A stretch of DNA of 64,000 nt from Hominimerdicola alba 8 (GTDB lineage: Bacteria > Bacillota > Clostridia > Oscillospirales > Ruminococcaceae). The notes beneath the pieces were generated by a model. It saw only the letters and a program-made list of their open reading frames with translations, was not told where the DNA came from and made no database searches. The DNA is taken from assembly GCF_000178155.2 (NCBI RefSeq), contig NZ_ADKM02000086.1:31492-95491 (forward strand), given 5' to 3'. The position numbers and the translations under genes are program-made. Of this stretch, positions 23,701-31,614 are shown in pieces; positions within the stretch are counted from its first letter, which is position 1; each line of letters starts with the position of its first letter.

Positions 23701-24534
23701 ATGGAAAGAAAAGGCGTTAAACTGCCGCAATACAGCGTGCTGATGTCTGTCTACAGCGGCGAGAAGCCCGAATTTTTCAGGGCATGCGTTGAAAGTATGC
23801 TGGGACAGACCTTTGTGACAGATGACTTTGTGCTGGTCTGCGACGGTCCTCTCACCCATGAACTTGATGAGATAGTCAGCGAATATGAGCGCAGATACAG
23901 CTTTTTCCGACCGCTCAGACTTCCCAAAAATGTGGGGGTCGGTGAGTGTGCAAATGCAGGTCTGGCAGTGTGCAGGAATGAGTATATCGTCAAGATGGAT
24001 TCGGACGACATTGCTTTGCCCGAAAGGTGCGAACTTTCGCTCTACCTGCTGGCAAAACATCCGGGAGTGGATATGCTGGGCGCTTACATCAGCGAATTTG
24101 ACAGCGCTACAGGCGAAGAGATAGCGGTGAAGAAAACTCCGCTGGGGAATGCTGCAATACGCAAATACGCGCGGCGCAGGAATCCTTTCAACAATCCGAC
24201 ACTGGTATACAAAAAATCTTTTGTGGAAAATATCGGCGGGTATTCGACTGTAAGACGGTGCGAGGATTACGACTTCGTAGTTAGAATGCTGTCGGCGGGA
24301 GCTGTGGGACGCAATATTCCGAAAGTTCTTGTGAAATACCGCATCACAGGCGGAAATTATGACAGGCGGCGCAACTGGGCTAACACCAAGTCATTTATAG
24401 CGGTGCGCTGGAAGATACATCGTTCGGGCTTTTCAAGCCTGTGGGACTTTCTTGTTACGACGGGCGCACAGCTGGTGATGTTCGCGATGCCGAGTTCGCT
24501 CACGGGAAAATTCTACAAGAAACTGCTGAGATAA
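23701..24534 (+). CDS. Family 2 glycosyltransferase
   Basis: A 277-residue GT2 enzyme with the GT-A fold. YSVLMSVYSGEKPEFF (about 10-25) is the nucleotide-binding start, VCDGPLT the middle, and VKMDSDDIALP (about 97-107) holds the metal-binding DxD. The length and the RRCEDYDFVVRML segment fit the group of small GT2 enzymes that add one sugar to cell-surface glycans. The start at 23701 follows CGGAGG eight bases upstream; an in-frame GTG nine bases earlier is too close. It stands alone, so its acceptor is unknown. Confidence 0.92.
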   Translation: MERKGVKLPQYSVLMSVYSGEKPEFFRACVESMLGQTFVTDDFVLVCDGPLTHELDEIVSEYERRYSFFRPLRLPKNVGVGECANAGLAVCRNEYIVKMDSDDIALPERCELSLYLLAKHPGVDMLGAYISEFDSATGEEIAVKKTPLGNAAIRKYARRRNPFNNPTLVYKKSFVENIGGYSTVRRCEDYDFVVRMLSAGAVGRNIPKVLVKYRITGGNYDRRRNWANTKSFIAVRWKIHRSGFSSLWDFLVTTGAQLVMFAMPSSLTGKFYKKLLR

Positions 24535-24636
24535 AAAGATCAAAACGGCAAAGCAGATGAATGTAACAGATGCCGCGCCAAATCTTACAGAAATAATACA
24601 AATTGTTGCACAACAAGTACATTTAAGTAAATCTGC

Positions 24637-24665
24637 TTGACATTGTGCCGAAAAGTTGGTAAGAT
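24637..24665 (+). promoter_or_regulatory. Promoter of the PASTA pseudokinase gene
   Basis: TTGACA (24637-24642), 17 bp, TAAGAT (24660-24665). The 85-nt leader has two small hairpins (CGCCTcgaaAAGGCG and GCGG/CCGC). Confidence 0.8.
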
Positions 24666-24755
24666 ATAAAAAGTCGCCTCGAAAAGGCGGATAATGTCAT
24701 TAATTGGCATTTACTGCGGTATCTGCCGCATAAATTTTTAGTAAGGAGGTTCGGT

Positions 24756-26666
24756 ATGGAACCGAGTGTTAAGCTGTGCATGGGCTGCATGAACGAGCTG
24801 GACGCCGACGGACGCTGCCATCATTGCAGCTATTCGGACGATATCCCCCATTTGCAGTCTTATTTAGCACCGAAAACTGTGCTGGACAATAGATATGTCG
24901 TGGGCAAGATGCTCTCGTATAACGGCGAGGGTGCTTCCTACATCTGCTATGATATGGTGGGCAAATGCAAATGCGTCTGCCGAGAATATATGCCCGATAC
25001 CCTCTGTGAACGTGATGCTGACGGACTGAGCATCAAAGTAAACAAGGACTGCCTTGCAAAGTACAAGACTTTTATGTCGGAATTTGCCGACATGAACAAG
25101 CTGCTGTCAAAAATGCGCAACCTTGACCATCTTGTGACCGCGAAGGATATGTTCGCAGAAAACAACACCACATATGTGATACTTGAATACATCGAAGGCG
25201 TTTCGCTGAAGAAATTCTTGCAGTCGAATACGGGCTTCCTCACATGGGAACAGGTGAAGAAGCTGTTCGTGCCGCTGTTCACCACACTCAATATAATACA
25301 CAATTCGGGTATAATACACAGAGGTATATCACCTGAGAACATAATCGTCACCACAGACGGAGAACTGAAGCTGACAGGCTTCTGCATAAGTTCGATACGC
25401 ACATCCAATACAGGAATGATGCCCGAATTCTATTCGGGTTATACTGCTCCCGAACAGTATTCTTCGCTGCAGTGGCAGGGCACATGGACTGATGTGTACG
25501 CTGTGGCTGCGGTCATCTACCGCATACTGACAGGCTGCATGCCGCTCGATGCCAACACAAGGATACACAATGATACACTTGTGGAAGCAAACCGCATCAA
25601 TCCCCGCATACCGCGGCATATCTCCGATGCGCTGACCAAAGCGCTGGCAGTTCGCGGCGAGGAGAGGACACAGACGGTCACCGAACTTGTATCGGGTCTG
25701 TTTGAACAGCCATCACGCATGGAACATTCAAAAGGTTCGACCCAGACAATACCGATACAGCATGTTCCGAGAGAGGAAAGACAGCGCCGCTACGAGGCTG
25801 AAAACAAAATCGAGCAGAGATACGGGCAGAAGAAGAAAGGAAGCCGTGTGGCTACTATCGTGGGCTTCTGCGTGCTGGCTGTACTGCTGGCTATAGGTAT
25901 CTACCTTATGACCCAGCTGTTCGCACCGCCCGAAGAAAACGGCAGCACCGTTTCAAAGAGTTCTTCCTCCGAATATGTATACGTTGATAGCGAAGAAGAA
26001 GATGACTACGAATACGGCACCACCACTACTCAGGCTACCAAACCGGTTGATGATACGGAATTCGGTATGGGTTCGATAATGCCGAATGTCGTAGGCATGC
26101 TGTACTCGGAAGTAGAGAAGAAGATGGGCGGCGAGTTCACGCTCAAACCAAAGTATTATTACTCAGAAGTGGACGAGCGCGGCTATGTCAAGAGCCAGAG
26201 CATACCTGAGGGCGTTGACTACGACCCCGCCCGCAAGAACGAACTGGTGGTGGATGTATGTGCAGGTCCCCCAAGCATACCTGTACCCGACTGCTCGGGC
26301 TACAGCAAAAAGGACTATCTCAGTCTGCTGGACAGCCTGAACATAAAGTACAGCATATCTAATGAAAAATCCAGCTATGTCGAGGTGGATATGGTCATCA
26401 GGACGAGTATTCCCGCAGGCAGTTATATCAATATAGAAAAGGGCGAAGTGCTGACAGTTGTTGTCTGCAACGGCAAGATATCTGTGACCCAGTCGGCAAC
26501 AGTCACCCAAAGTGCTATGCAGAGTGCGACTCAGAGCGTCACCGAAACGCAGGCATGGTCTGATACACAGACCGAGTGGAGCGATACTCAGCCTGTGATA
26601 ACAGACACTGAACCTGTAGTCACCGAACAGCCCCAGACTGACGAAGGATTTTACAATAACTGGTAG
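24756..26666 (+). CDS. Zinc-ribbon Ser/Thr kinase-like protein with PASTA repeats, probable pseudokinase
   Basis: A 636-residue protein: a zinc ribbon (CMGC...CHHC, 8-24), a kinase fold (about 45-315), one membrane segment (365-385) and two extracellular PASTA repeats (442-503 and 508-572), ending in a Thr/Ser/Gln-rich tail. PASTA kinases sense peptidoglycan fragments. Here key catalytic residues are missing: HRD is HRG (Gly190), DFG is GFC (Gly208), and the VAIK lysine position in CVCREYMP is Arg76. Asn195 and the APE motif (APEQYSS) remain. It therefore probably binds partners or nucleotide without phosphorylating. The ATG follows AAGGAGGTTCGGT. No phosphatase gene is adjacent. Confidence 0.88.
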   Translation: MEPSVKLCMGCMNELDADGRCHHCSYSDDIPHLQSYLAPKTVLDNRYVVGKMLSYNGEGASYICYDMVGKCKCVCREYMPDTLCERDADGLSIKVNKDCLAKYKTFMSEFADMNKLLSKMRNLDHLVTAKDMFAENNTTYVILEYIEGVSLKKFLQSNTGFLTWEQVKKLFVPLFTTLNIIHNSGIIHRGISPENIIVTTDGELKLTGFCISSIRTSNTGMMPEFYSGYTAPEQYSSLQWQGTWTDVYAVAAVIYRILTGCMPLDANTRIHNDTLVEANRINPRIPRHISDALTKALAVRGEERTQTVTELVSGLFEQPSRMEHSKGSTQTIPIQHVPREERQRRYEAENKIEQRYGQKKKGSRVATIVGFCVLAVLLAIGIYLMTQLFAPPEENGSTVSKSSSSEYVYVDSEEEDDYEYGTTTTQATKPVDDTEFGMGSIMPNVVGMLYSEVEKKMGGEFTLKPKYYYSEVDERGYVKSQSIPEGVDYDPARKNELVVDVCAGPPSIPVPDCSGYSKKDYLSLLDSLNIKYSISNEKSSYVEVDMVIRTSIPAGSYINIEKGEVLTVVVCNGKISVTQSATVTQSAMQSATQSVTETQAWSDTQTEWSDTQPVITDTEPVVTEQPQTDEGFYNNW

Positions 26667-26692
26667 TTTTTAGCTGTTCCAAAAAGAAATAT

Positions 26693-26762
26693 TAAACGTT
26701 TTCGGAAAAATGTAAAAAAACATGAACTTCATCTAAAACGTTTTTGAAAAAATGTGAAAACC
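26693..26762 (+). promoter_or_regulatory. Tandem AAACGTTTT operator-like repeats before pfkA
   Basis: Two direct repeats of about 26 bp, 43 bp apart (26693-26719 and 26736-26762), each begin AAACGTTTT and continue GAAAAAATGT-like. The AAACGTTT core is the type bound by LacI-family regulators such as CcpA. Confidence 0.5.
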
Positions 26763-26774
26763 TACGCAAAGCCC

Positions 26775-26803
26775 TTGACAAGTCGAGGGCTTTGTGCTAT
26801 TCT
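26775..26803 (+). promoter_or_regulatory. Promoter of pfkA, overlapped by a hairpin
   Basis: TTGACA (26775-26780), 17 bp, TATTCT (26798-26803). The -35 box lies inside an inverted repeat AAAGCCCT/AGGGCTTT (26768-26793) that could also serve as the upstream gene's terminator. Confidence 0.65.
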
Positions 26804-26873
26804 ATGTTATGGAAAATAAGTGAAAAAGGGCATGAAATAGTGGAATTTCTGCCAAAATTTGGAGGTACATATT

Positions 26874-27836
26874 ATGGCAAAGAAGATCGGCGTTCTCACA
26901 AGCGGCGGTGATGCTCCCGGCATGAACGCTGCTGTAAGAGCAGTATGCAGAGCAGCACTGGCAAGAGGTATGGAAGTAGTTGGCATCAAGCGCGGATACA
27001 ATGGTCTGCTGAATGGTGAGATCATTGAAATGAATGCAAGGACTGTTTCCAACATAATCCAGCGCGGCGGCACATGCCTTTACACTGCAAGATGCCCCGA
27101 GTTCAGAAACAAAGAGGGCGTTCAGAAGGGCGCTGACAAGTGCCGTGAGATCGGTCTTGACGGTATCGTTGTTATCGGCGGTGACGGTTCTTTTAGAGGC
27201 GCAGCTGATCTGTCTGCTATGGGTATCCCCTGCATCGGTCTGCCGGGTACTATCGATAACGATATCTCCTGCACAGAGTACACCATCGGTTACGATACAG
27301 CTATGAACACCGCTATGGAAATGATCGACAAGATCAGAGATACTGCACAGTCCCACGACAGATGCTCTGTTGTTGAGGTAATGGGCAGAAATGCAGGCTA
27401 TATCGCTATAAATGTTGGTCTGGCTGTCGGTGCTGAGGCTGTTATCACTCCTGAAGAGGACTACGATCTCGATGCTATCTGCGCTAAGATGCAGAAAGTT
27501 ATGAAGAGCGGCAAGACTCACTTCCTGATAGTTGTTGCTGAGGGTGTTGGCAAGACCGAAGAGATCACAAAGCTGATACAGGAAAAGACCGGTGTTGAAA
27601 CAAGAGCGACAATTCTCGGTCATGTACAGAGAGGCGGCTCGCCTACAGTAAGAGATAGAGTTATCGCAACTCAGATGGGTTACCACGCTGTTGAACTGCT
27701 CGAAAAGGGCATCGGCAACAGAGTAGTTGGTATGCGCGACAACAAGATCTATGATGTTGATATCCAGGAGGCTCTGTCGATGACTAAGCCTTTCGAGGAT
27801 GAGCTGTACGCTATCCTGAACGATACCGCGTTCTAA
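26874..27836 (+). CDS. pfkA: ATP-dependent 6-phosphofructokinase
   Basis: A 320-residue bacterial-type PFK, the committed step of glycolysis (fructose-6-phosphate to fructose-1,6-bisphosphate). GVLTSGGDAPGMNAAVRA at the N-terminus binds ATP, VVIGGDGSFRGA (about 98-109) has the Gly of ATP-using rather than pyrophosphate-using enzymes (GGDGS, not GGDDS), and PGTIDNDI holds the catalytic Asp. MGRNAGYIA and GHVQRGGSP are also intact. The start at 26874 follows TTGGAGGTACATATT. Codon choice is noticeably more biased than in its neighbours, as expected for a highly expressed gene. Confidence 0.98.
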   Translation: MAKKIGVLTSGGDAPGMNAAVRAVCRAALARGMEVVGIKRGYNGLLNGEIIEMNARTVSNIIQRGGTCLYTARCPEFRNKEGVQKGADKCREIGLDGIVVIGGDGSFRGAADLSAMGIPCIGLPGTIDNDISCTEYTIGYDTAMNTAMEMIDKIRDTAQSHDRCSVVEVMGRNAGYIAINVGLAVGAEAVITPEEDYDLDAICAKMQKVMKSGKTHFLIVVAEGVGKTEEITKLIQEKTGVETRATILGHVQRGGSPTVRDRVIATQMGYHAVELLEKGIGNRVVGMRDNKIYDVDIQEALSMTKPFEDELYAILNDTAF

Positions 27837-27872
27837 AAACGGTCATTTGCCGCAGATGCGGCTGACATATAC

Positions 27873-27972
27873 AGAGTAGAGTGCCCTGCGTTAAGTGTCT
27901 GTCAGACGGGGAGTTGCTGACAGGACGAAAAGCATGTATGCTTGCGGTTCGGTGCTCGCATCCCGCTGAATG
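27873..27972 (+). promoter_or_regulatory. Tetrahydrofolate (THF) riboswitch
   Basis: The leader of folT contains the THF riboswitch consensus in order: GAGTAGA, GCGTTAAGTGT, GGGGAGTTG, ACGAA, a TGCGGTT segment and GCATCCCGCT. The CTACTCC at about 28005 could pair with GAGTAG at the 5' end, and the ribosome site AAAAGGAGGA follows, which suggests control of translation or of an alternative pairing. Identified from memory of the class, not by a covariance search. Confidence 0.88.
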
Positions 27973-28040
27973 TGTAAAAGAGAGCTTTTCATGGACTACT
28001 CCTTTATACACGAAGCTGTTGTAAAAAGGAGGATATATCT

Positions 28041-28679
28041 ATGAAGAGCTTTTTTTCATCATTCAGAAAATCAGCAAACGAGTTCACTGACCTGAGAAGC
28101 CTGTCTATCACGGGCATTTTCATCGCAATGTCGGTGGTGCTGGAGTCGGTGACGATCAACACACCGTACTTCAAGATCAGCTTTGCTTACCTAGCGGCTG
28201 CCTGCATCGGTTTGCTTTTCGGACCAACTGTCGGTTTTGCATCGGGGCTTATCTGCGATGTGCTGGGCTTTATGGTCAATCCGGGCGGTGCGCCTTTCCT
28301 GCCGATATACACGCTGGTACAGGGCTTGTCGGGACTTATCTATGGTGCAGTGCTGTACTATAAAACGGACTATATGCAGTTCAGAAACATTTCAGACAAG
28401 TACGGACACGGCAGGGATAAATACGGTCTTGGCGTACAGTTTTTTGTACGAATAGTTATTGCAAAACTACTGAATGTCATATTTATCAATATTCTTATCA
28501 ACACCGCGCTGAACATGCACTACGGATTTATCCCGAAACAGGCGTACAGCGCAGCCATCGTTGCAAGAGTGATAAAAAATCTGGTTCAGCTTGCTGCTGA
28601 TATACCGCTGATGTGTGTTATACTCCCCACTGTTTTTGTCATCTACAAGCGGACTTTCGGCAAGAAGGCAACTGCATAA
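28041..28679 (+). CDS. folT: ECF transporter S component for folate (FolT)
   Basis: A 212-residue membrane protein of the ECF S-component type. Segments LSITGIFIAMSVVLESVTI, FKISFAYLAAACIGLLFGP and GFASGLICDVLGFMVNPGG are typical of FolT-like folate-binding subunits that share a common ATPase/EcfT module encoded elsewhere. The THF riboswitch directly upstream supports folate as the substrate. The start follows AAAAAGGAGGATATATCT. It is monocistronic and ends at a strong terminator. An AAACGTTTTCGG motif overlaps the stop codon. Confidence 0.93.
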   Translation: MKSFFSSFRKSANEFTDLRSLSITGIFIAMSVVLESVTINTPYFKISFAYLAAACIGLLFGPTVGFASGLICDVLGFMVNPGGAPFLPIYTLVQGLSGLIYGAVLYYKTDYMQFRNISDKYGHGRDKYGLGVQFFVRIVIAKLLNVIFINILINTALNMHYGFIPKQAYSAAIVARVIKNLVQLAADIPLMCVILPTVFVIYKRTFGKKATA

Positions 28680-28687
28680 ACGTTTTC

Positions 28688-28714
28688 GGAGCGGTCTATT
28701 GATCGCTCCTTTTT
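28688..28714 (+). terminator. Terminator of folT
   Basis: GGAGCG/CGCTCC stem with a 10-base loop and five T residues, eight bases after the stop. Confidence 0.85.
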
Positions 28715-28915
28715 GTAAATTTTTTATAAATTTACAATTGATACTATGGAGTGCTTGAACACACCTCAGATCAGGTCAAATACTTGAAATTTCCTTTTTA
28801 ATTGTACAAAACATCGTCAAGTTGCACGCTAATAATGTTCTCAACATGTATATTTGTACAATTCGCATCAAAAAAGACGACATTAATTAATATTTTTACG
28901 TAAACGTACAACCGA

Positions 28916-28944
28916 TTGACAAACGGCTACGAAAACGTTATAAT
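28916..28944 (+). promoter_or_regulatory. Promoter of a free small RNA
   Basis: TTGACA (28916-28921), 17 bp, TATAAT (28939-28944). An AAAACGT stretch sits in the spacer. About 200 bp upstream, back to the folT terminator, hold nothing recognised. Confidence 0.9.
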
Positions 28945-28950
28945 TAGGTT

Positions 28951-29064
28951 GTACTTGGGGAAGTATACTTTTATAAAGGCGGGGAGAAGTCATAGTGTTG
29001 GATAAACACGGACATTTCCGAAACTTAACGGCTGCAGCTTCGGCTTGCAGCCGCTTTCTTTTTG
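28951..29064 (+). ncRNA. Candidate small RNA, about 114 nt
   Basis: A consensus promoter (28916-28944) and a strong terminator (29029-29064) bound a transcript of about 114 nt, and proC has its own promoter after the terminator. Inside are a palindrome AAGTATACTT, a GGCGGGGAGAAGT segment that could act as a ribosome site, and a short GTGTT...AACAC hairpin. A frame from GTG at 28995 would run straight through the terminator stem, so a peptide is unlikely. It does not match 6S, SRP, tmRNA or RNase P RNA as I know them. Confidence 0.65.
29029..29064 (+). terminator. Terminator of the small RNA
   Basis: CGGCTGCA/TGCAGCCG stem extended by GC-TTCG-GC, followed by GCTTTCTTTTT. Confidence 0.88.
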
Positions 29065-29085
29065 CACAAATACGCAAAAAAAGAC

Positions 29086-29114
29086 TTGAATATTTGTGGA
29101 AAATGTAGTATAAT
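29086..29114 (+). promoter_or_regulatory. Promoter of proC
   Basis: TTGAAT (29086-29091), 17 bp, TATAAT (29109-29114), about 50 nt before the proC start. Confidence 0.85.
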
Positions 29115-29170
29115 AAATATGTTAAAGTGCTCGATAGAGTACAAAAATTTACCCGAACGGAGTGTTTGAT

Positions 29171-29974
29171 ATGAAATATAATGTAGGTTTTATCGGTGCG
29201 GGCAACATGGGCTTCGCCATAATGAAAGGCATCACAGGCAGCAGCATGGCTGATGACATAGCGCTGCACGTTTTTGACCCTTCGCAGGAAGCTATGGTAA
29301 GGGCTGAACAGCTGGGTGCGGCTTCCGAAAAGAATAGTGCTGAACTGGTCAGCAAGTGTGGCTACATTTTTCTGGCGGTAAAGCCTCAGCAGCTTGACGA
29401 AGTTCTGGCTGATATAAAGGACGAGGTCACTGCTGACAAGGTCATCGTATCGATATGTGCAGGCATAACTGACGATTACATCGCATCGAAAACGATCGCG
29501 GGTGCAAAAGTCGTAATGGTAATGCCAAACACTCCCCTGCTGCTGGGCGAAGGCGCAACTGCGCTGGCAAAGTCTGACAGCGTCAGCGAAAACGAGTTCG
29601 GGCTGGTATGCAGCATATTCGGATCATGCGGGATCTACTCAGTTCTGCCAAAGGACAAGATGAAAGAGGTCATCGCTATAAACGGTTCTTCACCTGCATT
29701 CATCTACCTGTATGCGCAGAGTTTCATCGAGTACGCAAAATCTGTCGGCATAGACGAAAAAGCGGCTACTGACCTGTTTGCCAAATCGCTGATAGGTTCT
29801 GCCAAGATGATAACAGACAGCGGCAGAACGATAGACGAACTGATAACGATGGTTTCCTCAAAGGGCGGCACCACCATCGCGGGACTTGAAAAGCTGCGCG
29901 AAAACGATTTAGATAAGGCAGTCCGCGAATGCTGTGAGGCATGTACAAAGCGCGCTTACGAACTTTCTAAATAA
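29171..29974 (+). CDS. proC: Pyrroline-5-carboxylate reductase
   Basis: A 267-residue enzyme for the last step of proline synthesis (P5C to proline using NAD(P)H). GFIGAGNMG (residues 6-14) is the Rossmann motif, FLAVKPQQ the core, VVMVMPNTP (about 115-123) and the C-terminal LITMVSSKGGTTIAGLEKL form the substrate and dimer region. I start at ATG 29171 because GGAG lies eight bases upstream; the ATG-like start nine bases earlier overlaps it. It is followed after 47 bp by a SpoIIM-like gene. Confidence 0.96.
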   Translation: MKYNVGFIGAGNMGFAIMKGITGSSMADDIALHVFDPSQEAMVRAEQLGAASEKNSAELVSKCGYIFLAVKPQQLDEVLADIKDEVTADKVIVSICAGITDDYIASKTIAGAKVVMVMPNTPLLLGEGATALAKSDSVSENEFGLVCSIFGSCGIYSVLPKDKMKEVIAINGSSPAFIYLYAQSFIEYAKSVGIDEKAATDLFAKSLIGSAKMITDSGRTIDELITMVSSKGGTTIAGLEKLRENDLDKAVRECCEACTKRAYELSK

Positions 29975-30021
29975 AGCATAATTCCCTCACCTGACGCATA
30001 ATTATTACTGAGGTGATGATG

Positions 30022-30633
30022 ATGCAGACAAGCATTGAAAGGGTCGAGGGTGAAAAAACGGTCTACAGACGAGGCAGCTTCGCTTTTTTATGCGGCGCGG
30101 CGATAGTAGGTGTGCTGCTGGGTGCGATGTGTTTCTGCCTGAACAGCGAACAGGCTGGCAGGCTGATGTTCTTCGGGACAAGTCTTGGCGAACGTGCCGC
30201 GATGGACTACGGTCGGCTGATGGCTGGTTCTCTGCTGGGCAGCACTGCTTTCCTGCTGGGGCTGGCTCTGGCGGGATTTTGTGCGCTGGGTCAGCCTTTT
30301 GAACTTGCGCTGCTGGTGCTGCGTGGAATGGGTCTGGGCTGCATGCTGACAGAAGTTTACTCAGCGGTCGGAAAAAGCAATGTGCTGTATGCAGCCGGTC
30401 TGCTGCTTCCCGGTGCGATCATTTCGCTGCTGGGGCTGGTAGCTGCGGCGCGTGAAGCACTCTGCCTGTCGAACATTTACCTGCGGGTGACGCTTTCTTC
30501 GAGGGGCGGAGAGGGTCTTGTGGCAGCAGTGAAGCTGTACGGTGCAAAACTGCTCGTCATTGAAGCTATACTCGCACTTGCAGCGGGTGTTGATACCATT
30601 TGCAGTTACCTGTTCATCGGCAGACTGGTCTGA
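30022..30633 (+). CDS. SpoIIM-family membrane protein
   Basis: A 203-residue protein with about five hydrophobic segments in the order of stage II sporulation protein M: an N-terminal FLCGAAIVGVLLGAM, a GSTAFLLGLALAGFCALGQP middle, GMGLGCMLTEV and a C-terminal segment with ILALAAGVDTICSYLF. SpoIIM belongs to the DMP engulfment complex, but non-sporulating clostridia keep relatives of unknown role. I chose the last of three consecutive ATG codons; GAGGTG lies just ahead. It shares the stretch with proC and a DUF624 gene, all in one direction. Confidence 0.75.
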   Translation: MQTSIERVEGEKTVYRRGSFAFLCGAAIVGVLLGAMCFCLNSEQAGRLMFFGTSLGERAAMDYGRLMAGSLLGSTAFLLGLALAGFCALGQPFELALLVLRGMGLGCMLTEVYSAVGKSNVLYAAGLLLPGAIISLLGLVAAAREALCLSNIYLRVTLSSRGGEGLVAAVKLYGAKLLVIEAILALAAGVDTICSYLFIGRLV

Positions 30634-30686
30634 CAAGCGGGAATATCTTCAAAGATCATACAAAGGCAAAATTCAAGGAGTTAAAA

Positions 30687-31565
30687 ATGGCATTATTCGG
30701 AAATTACAATACACCGGGTCGCGGCGTGCTGAAAACGCCCCACGAAAAGCGTCCGTTCTTCAAGTTCTGGGAGATCTATTTCAGGCATTGCTGGCAGCTG
30801 ATGGGGCTGAACATGCTCTATTTTCTGTTTACGATACCGCTTTTCGCCACTGTGATACTGGCGGGTGAGAACCTGAAATGGCTGGCTCTTATGGCGGTTT
30901 CGGGCATAATGGGACCAGCCACCGCCGCCATGACGCGGGTGGTGCGAAACTTCTCGCAGGAGCGCCCGACATTTATGATGCACGACTTTTTCAGGGCGTT
31001 CAAGCTGAACTTCAAACAGGGGCTTATAATGGGCTATATCGACACGGTTGTGGTCATCAGCTTTATAATCGGTGTGCCGATGTACCAGCAAATGGCGCAG
31101 AACAACACCGCGATGTACGTGCCTTACGTCATTACACTGGCGTGCATGCTGGTATTTCTGATGATGCACTTCTACATCTATCAGATGATGTGTTCGACCA
31201 ATCTCACCATGATGCAGATACTTCGCAATTCGCTTTTTCTTGTGAGTGTCGGGCTGAAGTCAACGATATTCACTCTGCTGACGACCCTTTTCGTAGTGAT
31301 CTTCTGTTACCTGATGCTTCTGGTGACACCTGCGGTCGGAATTGCACTGGTGATGATAATGCCTTTCACGTTCCTGACTTTTGTGGCGTGCTTCAACTGC
31401 TACCCTGTTATCAGAAAGAATGTAATACAGCCGTATTACGACCAGCGCGGCGAACAGAACCCCGAAGAAGCCACTGTTGAGGGCGAAGCGCTCTTTGAGG
31501 ACAAGGCGGCTGAGGAAGAAGCACCTGTTGCCGAGAAAAAGACCAAGCGCAAAACAATACGATAA
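30687..31565 (+). CDS. DUF624 (YesL-like) membrane protein
   Basis: A 292-residue membrane protein of the DUF624/YesL type. About six hydrophobic segments start after FFKFWEIYFRHCWQLMGLNMLYFLFTIP, a characteristic DUF624 opening, and GPATAAMTRVVRNFSQERPTF follows. A charged Glu/Lys-rich tail (about 262-292) ends the protein. In Bacillus such genes sit beside sugar transporters, but here there is none. The start at 30687 follows CAAGGAGTTAAAA. A bidirectional terminator separates it from prfB. Confidence 0.85.
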   Translation: MALFGNYNTPGRGVLKTPHEKRPFFKFWEIYFRHCWQLMGLNMLYFLFTIPLFATVILAGENLKWLALMAVSGIMGPATAAMTRVVRNFSQERPTFMMHDFFRAFKLNFKQGLIMGYIDTVVVISFIIGVPMYQQMAQNNTAMYVPYVITLACMLVFLMMHFYIYQMMCSTNLTMMQILRNSLFLVSVGLKSTIFTLLTTLFVVIFCYLMLLVTPAVGIALVMIMPFTFLTFVACFNCYPVIRKNVIQPYYDQRGEQNPEEATVEGEALFEDKAAEEEAPVAEKKTKRKTIR

Positions 31566-31575
31566 GAGATCAAAA

Positions 31576-31613
31576 ACAGCGTATGCAAAAAACTGCATAC
31601 GCTGTGATTTTTT
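31576..31613. terminator. Bidirectional terminator
   Basis: A 12 bp perfect stem ACAGCGTATGCA/TGCATACGCTGT with T runs on both strands, between the convergent DUF624 gene and prfB. Confidence 0.9.
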
Positions 31614-31614
31614 A

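Noticed and set aside
28995..29110. Short frame VLDKHGHF... in the small RNA region
   Set aside because: It runs straight through a strong terminator and into the proC promoter.
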